Shown: positions 32,927-41,537 of the stretch, in pieces
Numbering within the stretch: position 1 is the first letter of the stretch
How the letters are laid out: every line of letters starts with the position of its first letter
NCBI RefSeq assembly: GCF_037976825.1
Contig: NZ_CP150269.1
Location: 889,001 to 953,000, forward strand
Direction: 5' to 3'
Origin: Paenibacillus sp. FSL K6-1330
GTDB taxonomy: Bacteria; Bacillota; Bacilli; Paenibacillales; Paenibacillaceae
Length of the DNA: 64,000 bases
Notes under the pieces: generated by a model
Told to the model about the DNA's origin: nothing
Seen by the model: the letters and a program-made list of their open reading frames with translations, nothing else
The model's database searches: none
Position numbers and translations under genes: made by a program

Positions 32927-32962
32927 AATCGATAGACGACCATTGACCATTTCAGCGTGGAT

Positions 32963-33859
32963 CTAGCCTTTTTTTGCGATCGAAATAAAATCGCGGATGA
33001 ATCCCTCCAGATCATCTTTATCATGAGAGCAGAGCACGATTTTGTTGGTAAAACGGACGCCAATGACATCCACTTTAGCTAATTCTCCCCGTTTGATGAA
33101 TGGACTGGCCACAAGAGAGGATACAAAACTGACGCCATATCCGGCGACCACAGCCTGGATGGTTTCATTAAGGCCGTTAAATTGCAGTTCGATCTTTGGT
33201 GGGCTGACATCTTGAACGCTGCACAGCTCAAGGAGCCTCTTTCGGGTCGTGCTGCCTTCCTCCCGCATAATAAATGGCTCTTTCACCATGTCTTCCATGG
33301 AAATTTGCCTGTTGGCATACTTATGATTTGGCGCAACCACAAATTTGAATTCGTCTTGATATAATTCCAGGCAATGGAGGGAATGGTCATTCTGATTTGT
33401 AATTTCGCTATTTCCAAAGATGGCGATATCCGCCTCGTAATTCGTCAATCTTTCAAGTGCAACTTGTGAATTCACCGTCGTAATTTCCACTTCCACTTTC
33501 GGATACCTTTGCTTGAATAAGGAAGCCCACTTGGGGATCAGAACGCTGGTCGCCAGGTAATTTCCGGAGAGCCGAAGTTTTCCCTGCGGATGTTTATGAT
33601 AGTCTTTAATCATGGTTTCGATTTGCTCTTCGAGAAGAAACAGCTTTTCGGTGGGTTTAAACAGCTTTTGGCCAAAAGAGGTCAAAACCAGGTTTCTTCC
33701 TTTTTTCTCAAATAAAATGACGTTGTACTGTTTTTCAAAATTCCGAATTTGGGCAGAGATGGCAGGCTGGCTGATATTCAGCCTCTTGGAGGCCTCGGTA
33801 ACGCTTCCGGCAAGAGCAACGTTATAGAACAGCATCAATGCATGCAGATTGAGAGACAA
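32963..33859 (-). CDS. LysR-family transcription regulator (divergent to the histidine phosphatase)
   Basis: A 298-residue LysR protein. The winged helix reads LHALMLFYNVALAGSVTEASKRLNISQPAISAQIRNFEKQYNVILF, followed by the effector domain. TTG at 33859 has AGAAGG eight bases upstream and is preferred over a GTG three codons earlier that would overlap that site. It is transcribed away from the phosphatase gene at 33965, across a 105-base AT-rich gap with LysR-type ATAC-containing motifs. Local control of that gene and its own is likely. Ligand unknown. Confidence 0.9.
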   Translation of the reverse strand: MSLNLHALMLFYNVALAGSVTEASKRLNISQPAISAQIRNFEKQYNVILFEKKGRNLVLTSFGQKLFKPTEKLFLLEEQIETMIKDYHKHPQGKLRLSGNYLATSVLIPKWASLFKQRYPKVEVEITTVNSQVALERLTNYEADIAIFGNSEITNQNDHSLHCLELYQDEFKFVVAPNHKYANRQISMEDMVKEPFIMREEGSTTRKRLLELCSVQDVSPPKIELQFNGLNETIQAVVAGYGVSFVSSLVASPFIKRGELAKVDVIGVRFTNKIVLCSHDKDDLEGFIRDFISIAKKG

Positions 33860-33964
33860 TCCAATCACCTTCTATACATTTTGTTGATACATAATATAAA
33901 ACATATATTTTTATTTTATACATTACGGACGTATACTTCAATTACCAACAAAGGAGGGAGCAAC

Positions 33965-34606
33965 ATGACGACCACCACCATTTATTTCGTAAGACACGGC
34001 CAGACCCAGTGGAACGTGGAAGAGAAGATGCAGGGGCATATGGACTCACCGTTAACATCTGAAGGCAGACGGCAGGCTGCACGGTTGCGTGACCGGTTAC
34101 AGACGGTTACGTTTGATGCGATTTTTTCGAGTCCCAGTCCGAGAGCGTTGACAACGGCCCAGATGATTTGCGGAAGCACATCGGAAAGTATCAGTATATT
34201 AGATGAACTGAAGGAAATTCACATGGGGCTGTGGGAAGGACAAGACGTACCAACAATACAGAATGAGCATACCGCTGAGTTTGATCATTTTTTGCATAAG
34301 CCTCATTTATACCGTCCAACAGGACAGGGAGAGACCTATCCCGAGCTGCTGGATCGGGCGGTAATCGCTGTGGAAAGAATCCTGCTAAGCTGCCCAGGAG
34401 GAACCGTTCTGATCGTAACCCACCGCATGACCTTAAAAACGTTAATGAACCATTATTCCGGAATGCAGTTGAGCGACATGGGGAATTTGCCGGATATTCC
34501 TTCAGCGAGCTTAAGCAAAATTGTATTTCATGATTCTCATCCATTCATCGAGTTGTACGGAGACACCTCTCATTACGAGGAAAGCGCAGAAGTGTTACCG
34601 GAATAA
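33965..34606 (+). CDS. Histidine phosphatase family protein (phosphoglycerate-mutase-like)
   Basis: A 213-residue enzyme. The catalytic motif YFVRHGQTQWN (phospho-acceptor His near residue 10) and the second histidine in VLIVTHRMTLKTL define the superfamily, with an intervening DAIFSSPSPRALTTAQ containing a conserved arginine. The frame extends upstream to 33749, but ATG at 33965 follows AAAGGAGGGAGCAAC. Members act on phosphosugars, nucleotides or cobamide precursors; the substrate cannot be read. A small membrane protein gene follows after 11 bases, so they may be co-transcribed. Confidence 0.9.
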   Translation: MTTTTIYFVRHGQTQWNVEEKMQGHMDSPLTSEGRRQAARLRDRLQTVTFDAIFSSPSPRALTTAQMICGSTSESISILDELKEIHMGLWEGQDVPTIQNEHTAEFDHFLHKPHLYRPTGQGETYPELLDRAVIAVERILLSCPGGTVLIVTHRMTLKTLMNHYSGMQLSDMGNLPDIPSASLSKIVFHDSHPFIELYGDTSHYEESAEVLPE

Positions 34607-34617
34607 GGGGAGGATGC

Positions 34618-35010
34618 ATGAACACGAAGAAAAGGAAAAATCTCTTGGCTTACACGATGGCCTTCGCCATGATTATCCTGATGGCCGCGGCTTCGGAACT
34701 TAGTCATAATCATGAGTTCATCCTGCCCGAAATCGCAGCCATGGTGATCGCCATGTGGGTCTACCGGGATCCGAATTGGCTCAGGCATCCGCTTCAGATT
34801 TTCCTTGCTCCCACACTCACATCCGTGATCGGTTTTACCGTCAATCATCTTCCTGCTGCTTATCTCTGTAAAGTGGGTATCGATTTCATCTTGATTATGG
34901 CCTGTTTGCGTTTGATCCAATCCAACTTCGCTCCGTCCCGGTGCGGGAAATCCGCGCGCCGGGTTCTGTGGGGGTTCGGGCCACCAGTTGGGTGGTCCTT
35001 ACAGCAATAG
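34618..35010 (+). CDS. Small membrane protein, probably C-terminally truncated
   Basis: A 130-residue product with three or four hydrophobic segments up to about residue 103 (ending FILIMACLRLIQSNFAPS). The remaining 27 residues (SRCGKSARRVLWGF onward) are Arg/Gly/Trp-rich, unlike the rest, and look like out-of-frame translation. The gene runs 12 bases into the convergent tauE-like gene, with no terminator between. This suggests its natural 3' end was lost when the neighbouring minus-strand pair arrived or by a deletion near 34930-34990. No function is known to me. Confidence 0.55.
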   Translation: MNTKKRKNLLAYTMAFAMIILMAAASELSHNHEFILPEIAAMVIAMWVYRDPNWLRHPLQIFLAPTLTSVIGFTVNHLPAAYLCKVGIDFILIMACLRLIQSNFAPSRCGKSARRVLWGFGPPVGWSLQQ

Positions 35011-35766
35011 AATGGCAGCACCAATCATTGGGGTGAGGACCATGCAGGTTTTCAGCCAGACAACGGGTACCCGCTTCGTAAACTTTGCCCCCACATACGA
35101 GCCGGACATCGTACCGATCACAACAGCGACGAGCAGTTGAACATCCAGGTACCCGATCGAGAAGTACCCGGCTCCTCCAGCCAGTGCGATTGGCATAATG
35201 ACCAGCATGGTCGTGCCTGCGGCAAAACGCATCGACATGCCGAGGATCAGCATAAGCCCTAACTGGATGAAAGGGGTGGAGCCGATTCCGAACAGCCCCG
35301 ATAAGGCGCCGGTTATGAGTCCGATGAGCAGCGCCTGCAGCCAGTATCGGAAGCCATGGATGACGGGTGGCACCGAGTCCCCGGAAGCCTTCGACCGACG
35401 TGAGACGTACAGCATCCTGAACCATAAGGCTAGTCCAGAGGCGAACAACATGCCGGATGTCATGAAGCCCAGCTTATCCTCGGGAATCAGCGAGGACCAG
35501 CCCGAGCTGATCCATGCCCCTGCCGCACCGGCCAAGCCGACGATGGCCCCCGTCTTCAGTGTCATGTTCCCTTCCCGGTAATGGCTGACAGAACCGGAAA
35601 GTGACGAGAAGAACATCGCCGCGAGTGCGGTACCCAGCGCGGTATGAATGGGATAACCGAATACGACGGTCAGGATGGATATAATGAAACCTGAGCCGCC
35701 TGCACCTACAAAACCGAGAAGGAGTCCGAGCAGCACCATAACGAGGGCAATATCGACCAACTGCAT
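34999..35766 (-). CDS. TauE/SafE-family anion (sulfite/organosulfonate) exporter
   Basis: A 255-residue protein with about eight helices and the family's paired signature GLLLGFVGAGGSGFIISIL near the start and LIGLITGALSGLFGIGSTPFIQLGLML after the middle. The ATG at 35766 overlaps the esterase stop (TGATG) and has GGAGG eight bases upstream; a TTG at 35781 is less likely. It is thus translationally coupled to the carboxylesterase. Family members export sulfite, sulfoacetate or other small anions, perhaps here an acid released by the esterase. Its 3' end overlaps the truncated convergent gene. Confidence 0.88.
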   Translation of the reverse strand: MQLVDIALVMVLLGLLLGFVGAGGSGFIISILTVVFGYPIHTALGTALAAMFFSSLSGSVSHYREGNMTLKTGAIVGLAGAAGAWISSGWSSLIPEDKLGFMTSGMLFASGLALWFRMLYVSRRSKASGDSVPPVIHGFRYWLQALLIGLITGALSGLFGIGSTPFIQLGLMLILGMSMRFAAGTTMLVIMPIALAGGAGYFSIGYLDVQLLVAVVIGTMSGSYVGAKFTKRVPVVWLKTCMVLTPMIGAAILLL

Positions 35767-37241
35767 CAGACTATCCTCCAAACCTGATGAGGAACGCCGA
35801 TCCCAGCCGGAACCGGCAGGTCATAGCGAACGCAGCAGTTTTGGTCCAGTACCATGGTGGGGTGCCCGCTCCCATAGACGGTCCAAACCGGCAGCGCACG
35901 GATATTTGGGTCTCCGCTCTGTATGAATGCAACCCATGCTTCCCGCATGGCGCGTGCCAGCGCATAGCTCTCGGCTGCTACAGCATACGGATCCTCATTG
36001 GTGGGCATTTCGGACATAGGATTGCGGGTTACCACCGCATGGATGAGACTGCCTTCATAACCGTGTATCGCGCCTAGCGAGCCGCCGCCTTGGAGCCGAT
36101 ACATCCATACCGATGTTCCGGACGATGCCGCGGCTTCTGCGAACTGCATCGCTCCAATCGTATAGAGATGTTCGGTCAATGCTTTGCTCCACGCTTCACC
36201 CGATGCCATCGATTGCTCATAACGAGCATAAGCATTCCACGCCACAGCGGCATTCCCTCCGAAGAATCGTTCGAGCGTCTCGAAAGCCGGAGACTGAAGC
36301 ACGGGATCGTTATGGATAAAAATAGCCGCTTCATTCTCATTCGTGCCGATCAGCAGCGGTGGAAGGTCGGCGTTCCCGGTTAGACTCGCCAGCGGATCCA
36401 ACGGAATGACATGGCCGTCGGCAACCGGGCCGAACATATGCAGACTGCGCGAGGTGTCGGAGCCGATCGCCGACTGCGCTTCGATGATTCTCTCCGCAGG
36501 CAGTTCAAGCAGCTGATGCGCCTGCGCTTGCGATAACCCCAGCTCTTCAAGCAGCCGGTGAGTCGTGACATTGGCGGTTTGGCAATCCCGTATCGACTGC
36601 GTTGCGCCGCTTTGGGCAATGGCCCGGTGAAATAAGCCCTGTGCCGCTTCCATCACGTAGAGGGTGGCGGTACACTTGGCCCCGGCAGAGTTGCCAATGA
36701 CGGTTACGCGTGACGGGTCGCCGCCGAAAGCAGCAATATTAAGCTGGACCCATTGGAGGGCAGCAGCGATATCCAGCATTCCATTGTTACCGGAGGTTTC
36801 ATACTTTTTGCCCAGCACTCCTCCCAAATATAAGAAACCTAGCGCACCAAGCCGATAATTGATCGATACGTAGACGATTCCATCCTCTGCTGCATATCGT
36901 GATCCATCACACTCCGCTCCGTTGCCCGATACGAAACCGCCGCCATGGATATAGACCATGACTGGCTTTAGCTTATCGCTTGCACCTGAAGTCCACACGT
37001 TCAAGTTTAGGCAGTCTTCGGACTGCACAAGCTCCGGCATGCAGCCTTGCGGATTATGCTTCTGCGGTGCGATGGGTCCGAATTGATTGCACTGCCTCAC
37101 GCCCGGCCAGGAGAGCGGAGGTGCCGGAGGCTTGAATCTTCGCTTACCGATTGGCGGGGCTGCATAAGGGATGCCCCGGAATACATACGAACCTTTTAAT
37201 CTTTCGCCTGCAACTTTTCCTGATAATATCTGTACGATCAA
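35766..37241 (-). CDS. Type B carboxylesterase (para-nitrobenzyl esterase family)
   Basis: A 491-residue alpha/beta hydrolase. The start IPYAAPPIGKRRFKPPAP, the SEDCLNLNVW cysteine motif, the oxyanion hole HGGGF (99-103) and the nucleophile elbow GNSAGA with Ser185 are classic. The acidic residue lies in GTNENEAA and the catalytic histidine probably in GAIHGYEGSLIH. No signal peptide, so cytoplasmic. Starts with TTG at 37241 after AGGGGACAATCAAC. It is divergent from the LysR gene at 37367, which probably controls it, and coupled to the TauE-like exporter. Confidence 0.92.
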   Translation of the reverse strand: MIVQILSGKVAGERLKGSYVFRGIPYAAPPIGKRRFKPPAPPLSWPGVRQCNQFGPIAPQKHNPQGCMPELVQSEDCLNLNVWTSGASDKLKPVMVYIHGGGFVSGNGAECDGSRYAAEDGIVYVSINYRLGALGFLYLGGVLGKKYETSGNNGMLDIAAALQWVQLNIAAFGGDPSRVTVIGNSAGAKCTATLYVMEAAQGLFHRAIAQSGATQSIRDCQTANVTTHRLLEELGLSQAQAHQLLELPAERIIEAQSAIGSDTSRSLHMFGPVADGHVIPLDPLASLTGNADLPPLLIGTNENEAAIFIHNDPVLQSPAFETLERFFGGNAAVAWNAYARYEQSMASGEAWSKALTEHLYTIGAMQFAEAAASSGTSVWMYRLQGGGSLGAIHGYEGSLIHAVVTRNPMSEMPTNEDPYAVAAESYALARAMREAWVAFIQSGDPNIRALPVWTVYGSGHPTMVLDQNCCVRYDLPVPAGIGVPHQVWRIV

Positions 37242-37366
37242 GTTGATTGTCCCCTATCCTTACGATTTGAGACTATTATATCTTGTATATTTCATGAACC
37301 CTAATATATATTGAATTATATTAATAATAACTTACAGGTTATGTATTGTGGAAAGTGGGGATCGGA

Positions 37367-38275
37367 ATGGAACTGTTGCAATTAAAGTATTTTCAGACTG
37401 CCGCCCGCATGCAGCACATGACAAAAGCAGCCCATAGCCTACATATCTCTCAGCCGGCACTTAGCAAAATGATCGCGTCGCTTGAAGCCGAGCTGGGAAC
37501 CAAGCTGTTCAAACGGGAGCGTAAAACGATACGGCTGAACGAGCACGGCAAGCTGTTTCTGCATCAAGTGGATATCGCGCTGCAAGCGCTGGAGGATGGA
37601 AAGCTGCAGCTGCAGGATGCTAATGGCAGCGTCCCCGCCGCCATCACGCTTGATGTTCGCGTCTCCTCGCATTTACTGCCGGATCTATTGGCTGATTTCC
37701 GCAAAGAATGGCCGAATGCAGAGTTTCAATTACAGCAGCATGTTTCGTCATTCGAAGGTATGCCGAGCTTCGATTTGTGCCTATCCGATGGCGCAACACC
37801 ACCAAAGGGAACAGCGTCGGTCTGCTTGCTCGAAGAGGATATCGTGGTTGCCGTTCCCGCCGGGCACCCGCTCGCGGATCGGAACCATGTCAGCTTGCAG
37901 GAGCTTAAGGAAGAGAGTTTCATTACCCTGCCTCCGGGAAAATCGTTGCGTGAAACAACCGATGCCTTTTGCCGCCTTGCCGGATTTATCCCCCATATCC
38001 GATTTGAGAGCGACGATCCCGCCACCGTCAGAGGATTAATTCGAGCCGGTCAGGGTGTTGCCTTCCTGCCAGCCGTTACATGGGGCGGATCAACCGGACC
38101 GGATGTCGTCCAACTGCGGCTCGAAGAAAGCTGGTGCAAACGCTCAATCTCCTTGTCTTGGCCCGAGGACCGATACCTCATGCATACTGCGGTACTGTTC
38201 AGGGATTTCATCATTCGATACTTCGCAAGGCTGGCCGAATCGCACCGGCAGGACATCGCTCGAAGAGGATTCTAG
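37367..38275 (+). CDS. LysR-family transcription regulator (divergent to the esterase)
   Basis: A 302-residue regulator. The DNA-binding part starts MELLQLKYFQTAARMQHMTKAAHSLHISQPALSKMIASLEAELGTKLFKRE, the standard LysR N-terminus; the effector domain follows with DLCLSDG and GQGVAFLPAVTW. ATG 37367 is chosen over GTG upstream since the family begins here and AAAGTGGGGA is well spaced. The 125-base gap to the esterase is AT-rich with ATATATATTGAATTATAT-like dyads fitting LysR T-N11-A boxes. It probably regulates the divergent esterase-exporter pair. Confidence 0.92.
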   Translation: MELLQLKYFQTAARMQHMTKAAHSLHISQPALSKMIASLEAELGTKLFKRERKTIRLNEHGKLFLHQVDIALQALEDGKLQLQDANGSVPAAITLDVRVSSHLLPDLLADFRKEWPNAEFQLQQHVSSFEGMPSFDLCLSDGATPPKGTASVCLLEEDIVVAVPAGHPLADRNHVSLQELKEESFITLPPGKSLRETTDAFCRLAGFIPHIRFESDDPATVRGLIRAGQGVAFLPAVTWGGSTGPDVVQLRLEESWCKRSISLSWPEDRYLMHTAVLFRDFIIRYFARLAESHRQDIARRGF

Positions 38276-38338
38276 CCTGTTTTTCTTATCCGTGTTGGAA
38301 TTATTGTAAAAATCAAAAGCGAGAAGGAGGCGTCTTAA

Positions 38339-39217
38339 GTGGCAACCAAGCAGCCTCCCAGGCTAACCAATGAGGATTACCAATTGCAGCCCCACGCGCC
38401 TGTTCAGGTGTTCCACGGCATTCATCCGGGGACGATTCCGCTGCATTGGCATGAATTTTACGAGCTGAGTTATGTGGTTTCCGGAAAAGGCGAGCATAGG
38501 CTCAACGGTTCCTCGTATCCGTTGTCTTCCGGAACCATCTTCTTGCTGACGCCAGCCGATTTTCATGAGCTGGTTTCCTTGGAAGAGGAACCACTTGAAA
38601 TTTATAATGTCATTTTCACCGAGGCTATGATGGATGATAACGTCTACCATTGGTTATTCGGCGGGAAACTTCTGCTGCAAGCACAGCTTGAGGAGAAGCG
38701 GCTCCCGGGGGTATTCGCCGACTATGAACGGATGAGGGAGGAGAACGGAGCCTGGCGGGAAGGCAGCGAGATCGTGATCCGGGCTACGCTTCAGCGGCTG
38801 TTGGTGGATCTGTATCGTGGCAGCGCCGCAAATCGCATCCAGCCCACGAACGGGACGCGAGATCGGCAGCTCAACTTAAACCTGCAAAAGGCTCTGATCT
38901 ACATTCATCACCATTTCCGTGAGGATTTGAGATTGGAGGATGCAGCTGGCCAGGCCCAATACTCGGCTACTTATTTCAGCGAGTGTTTCTCGAAATCCGT
39001 GGGGCAATCTTTTCAACGTTATCTGCAAAATGTCAGAATGCAATTCGCTGAATCGCTGCTTCAGGCATCCGCGCTGCCTGTTACCGAAATTTGTTACGTC
39101 TCCGGCTTTAATACATTGGGGCATTTTGAAAGGGTGTTTCGTCAGCGAAAAGGAATGTCCCCCCGACAGTACCGCAACAAGGCAGAGAAAACCGAAGATA
39201 TGCAGCATTTATCCTAA
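38339..39217 (+). CDS. AraC-family regulator with N-terminal cupin
   Basis: A 292-residue regulator. The sensor cupin contains IPLHWHEFYELSYVVSGKGEHRLNG and SGTIFLLTPADFHELV. The C-terminal double helix-turn-helix starts LEDAAGQAQYSATYFSECFSKSVGQSFQRYLQNVR and ends FNTLGHFERVFRQRKGMSPRQYR. GTG start after GAGAAGGAGG. It precedes a PhyH-type oxygenase and a sugar isomerase-like gene on the same strand, so it probably activates them in response to a sugar-like compound. Confidence 0.92.
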   Translation: MATKQPPRLTNEDYQLQPHAPVQVFHGIHPGTIPLHWHEFYELSYVVSGKGEHRLNGSSYPLSSGTIFLLTPADFHELVSLEEEPLEIYNVIFTEAMMDDNVYHWLFGGKLLLQAQLEEKRLPGVFADYERMREENGAWREGSEIVIRATLQRLLVDLYRGSAANRIQPTNGTRDRQLNLNLQKALIYIHHHFREDLRLEDAAGQAQYSATYFSECFSKSVGQSFQRYLQNVRMQFAESLLQASALPVTEICYVSGFNTLGHFERVFRQRKGMSPRQYRNKAEKTEDMQHLS

Positions 39218-39295
39218 CGAATGCGCAGTATGGCTCTGACCGTCCGGGATATAATGACCACAGTTAACGAAATCCCTACTTGACTGGAGGTTACG

Positions 39296-40042
39296 ATGAT
39301 GACAACGCAAGCCCTTTCGAAGCAAGAAGTTGAGTTTTATAAGGAAAATGGGTACTACTTGTACAAGAAACCGCTCTTTAGTGCCGAAAAAATGCAGGTT
39401 CTGACATCGATCTTTGAAGAGCAGCTGGAGGAGAAGGGCAGCAAATTATCCGACGAGCTGGATACGCCGCATTTCCGTGAAGAAAGGCTGCTCGACTTTC
39501 TATTATCCGATGAGGTACTGGATCTGGTTGAACCGATCATCGGCCCGAACATCGGGTTGTGGTCCAGCCACTTTATCTGTAAAGATCCGCATGTCGGACG
39601 TGCTACGCCATGGCATGAGGATTCGGCTTACTGGAACGGCAGATTAAGCAGCTTCGACAAAATTATCACCGTATGGTTGGCGATCGACCGCAGTTGGAAG
39701 GAAAACGGATGCATGCGGGTCATTCCAGGTACGCACCGCAACGGTTTCTCGGATTATGAGGAAGTGGACCGGGCGAGCAATTTGTTTGACACCCAAATTA
39801 AGAGCGGTTCCGTCGATGAGTCTCAAGCGGTTTACTTCGAGTTGGAAGCGGGAGAATGCTCGCTTCACGATTCGCGCATCATTCATGGCGCAGCCCCAAA
39901 TACTAGCCCGTACCGTCGCTGCGGCTACACCATGCGGTATTTCTCGACGGAAGCGCTTGTCTATCCGGATAAGAACCCCGGCTTTAAGGTGTGGCTGGCC
40001 CGCGGAAAGAACATAGCCGGAACGAAATTCGTCAACGAATAA
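39296..40042 (+). CDS. Phytanoyl-CoA dioxygenase (PhyH) family oxygenase
   Basis: A 248-residue non-heme Fe(II)/2-oxoglutarate oxygenase. Metal ligands are seen as the HxD triad part in TPWHEDSAYW and the distal histidine in LHDSRIIHGAAPNTSPYRRCGYTMRYF, with an arginine to bind oxoglutarate. The substrate is not known; the partner gene suggests a polyol or sugar derivative and not phytanoyl-CoA. ATG at 39296 (or 39299) follows CTGGAGGTTACG. TATAAT at 39250-39255 with a poor -35 suggests activation by the upstream AraC protein. The isomerase gene follows by 28 bases. Confidence 0.88.
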   Translation: MMTTQALSKQEVEFYKENGYYLYKKPLFSAEKMQVLTSIFEEQLEEKGSKLSDELDTPHFREERLLDFLLSDEVLDLVEPIIGPNIGLWSSHFICKDPHVGRATPWHEDSAYWNGRLSSFDKIITVWLAIDRSWKENGCMRVIPGTHRNGFSDYEEVDRASNLFDTQIKSGSVDESQAVYFELEAGECSLHDSRIIHGAAPNTSPYRRCGYTMRYFSTEALVYPDKNPGFKVWLARGKNIAGTKFVNE

Positions 40043-40070
40043 CCTGAAGGGGAAAAGGAGAATTCGCGAA

Positions 40071-40871
40071 TTGAATATTCAGCTGTATAAAGCCCTATGG
40101 GGCATGGAAGGAAGCTACAGGGACCAATTGACGCGGGCTGCACAAGCCGGTTACGCGGGGATTGAAGCCCCGCTGCCTCCTCGGGATCTGGAACGCGAAT
40201 TCAAAGACCTGCTTGCCGAACTGCAGCTTCACTATATTGCACAGGTGATCACTGCCGTTCCCCATCAAGAAACCTTCGCTGAGCAGGTTCGCCGGGCAAC
40301 CGATTTCGATCCGAAGCTGATTGTATCCCATAGTGCCCGCGACGGCATGAAGATAGAGGACCAGTTGCGTTTTTTCGAAGCTGCGTTGAAGATCGAGCAA
40401 GGGGTCGGCATTACCATCGGACACGAAACCCACCGATCGCGGGCGATGTTCACGCCATGGACGACGCGCACCCTGCTTGAGGAGTTCCCCGAGCTGAGCA
40501 TTACAGCTGACTTCAGCCATTGGTGCTGTGTGACGGAGACCATGTTGGAGGACTATGCGGAAGACATGGAGGTCGCTATTCGCCGCGCCGTTCATATTCA
40601 CGCCCGCGTAGGTTACGCTCAGGGCCCGCAGGTTCCCCATCCCGGAGCGCCTGAATATAGGCGGGAACTGGCCGCATTTGAAACGTGGTGGAATCGAATT
40701 GTCCAATACCGGAAAGAGCAAGGGTTCAGCTATACCAGTATGACGCCTGAATTCGGGCCTGCCAATTCCGGTTACATGCATACGCTGCCCTTCACAGGAG
40801 CTCCTGTTACTGATCTATGGGAAGTAAACGAGTGGATGGCCAAGAGGATTTCGGAACGGATGACACCATAA
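40071..40871 (+). CDS. Sugar phosphate isomerase/epimerase-like TIM-barrel protein
   Basis: A 266-residue protein of the AP_endonuc_2/xylose isomerase-like fold. Metal-site candidates include the histidine/glutamate in GITIGHETHRSR, ITADFSHWCC and VHIHARVGYAQGPQVPHPGAPEYR, and SMTPEFGP near the end. TTG start at 40071 with AAAAGGAG upstream. It lies in an apparent two-gene operon after a PhyH-type oxygenase. Proteins of this kind act on inositol derivatives, hydroxypyruvate or sugar acids; no specific reaction can be assigned. Confidence 0.87.
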   Translation: MNIQLYKALWGMEGSYRDQLTRAAQAGYAGIEAPLPPRDLEREFKDLLAELQLHYIAQVITAVPHQETFAEQVRRATDFDPKLIVSHSARDGMKIEDQLRFFEAALKIEQGVGITIGHETHRSRAMFTPWTTRTLLEEFPELSITADFSHWCCVTETMLEDYAEDMEVAIRRAVHIHARVGYAQGPQVPHPGAPEYRRELAAFETWWNRIVQYRKEQGFSYTSMTPEFGPANSGYMHTLPFTGAPVTDLWEVNEWMAKRISERMTP

Positions 40872-40885
40872 AAAAGGAAACCAAA

Positions 40886-40918
40886 ACAAGCCGGACCATG
40901 AAGGTTCCGGCTTGTTAT
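40886..40918 (+). terminator. Terminator after the PhyH/isomerase pair
   Basis: ACAAGCCGGA and TCCGGCTTGT pair perfectly around CCATGAAGGT, followed by TATTC. The T-run is poor on this strand; the opposite strand has a T-rich tail, so it may also end the chromate transporter operon. Confidence 0.75.
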
Positions 40919-40980
40919 TCGTGCTTTGGAAAGGCAACCTTGTCCAATCCTTCACGTACGGCCGACAGCCATCCAACTTA

Positions 40981-41511
40981 TTAGAATAAAACAATACCGG
41001 CAGCGCCGGCCATGAGAAGTATCAACAACGGGTGAAGTTTATACTTCAGCAAGAGAAATAAACAGGCTCCGCAAATCAGCAGCGTAGGAATGAGGCCCTG
41101 AATGAGCCCTTCACCCTCATCGGGATACCCAAAATGAATAGCTGCATATATAATGAGTCCTGTCGTTACGGGACGCAGGCCATATAAAGAAGATTGTACA
41201 TATGGATTGCCCCGCATGCGATAGAAGAGGGCGGACAGCAGCACGATGACGACCAGCGACGGCAGGATGATTCCAGCGGTTGAGACGGCGGCTCCGATAT
41301 AGCCGGCGGACTGATAGCCAATCAGCGTAGCGGCATTGGTGGCGATCGAACCGGGCGCCATGCCGGCCAGCGCCACGGTCTGCTGGAATTCCGCAGCAGT
41401 CAGCAGTCCTTTTTCCGATACCTCCTTCTGAATGACCGGGATTACCGCATAACCGCCGCCAAAGGACACGAGGCCTACACTTATGAACATCATGAACAAG
41501 TCCCAATACAT
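40981..41511 (-). CDS. Chromate/sulfate-type transporter half subunit (CHR family)
   Basis: A 176-residue membrane protein of about six hydrophobic segments with the CHR signature ISVGLVSFGGGYAVIPVIQKEVSEKG and the conserved LAGMAPGSIATNAATLIGY. Its length is half of the two-domain ChrA, so it belongs to the short-chain type that works as a pair, like YwrA/YwrB in Bacillus. It is 26 bases downstream of its partner. CHR pairs are known to lower chromate uptake; the native anion may be sulfate or another oxyanion. Confidence 0.9.
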   Translation of the reverse strand: MYWDLFMMFISVGLVSFGGGYAVIPVIQKEVSEKGLLTAAEFQQTVALAGMAPGSIATNAATLIGYQSAGYIGAAVSTAGIILPSLVVIVLLSALFYRMRGNPYVQSSLYGLRPVTTGLIIYAAIHFGYPDEGEGLIQGLIPTLLICGACLFLLLKYKLHPLLILLMAGAAGIVLF

Positions 41512-41537
41512 GTTTCAATCGCCCCGATTCGTTTCGC

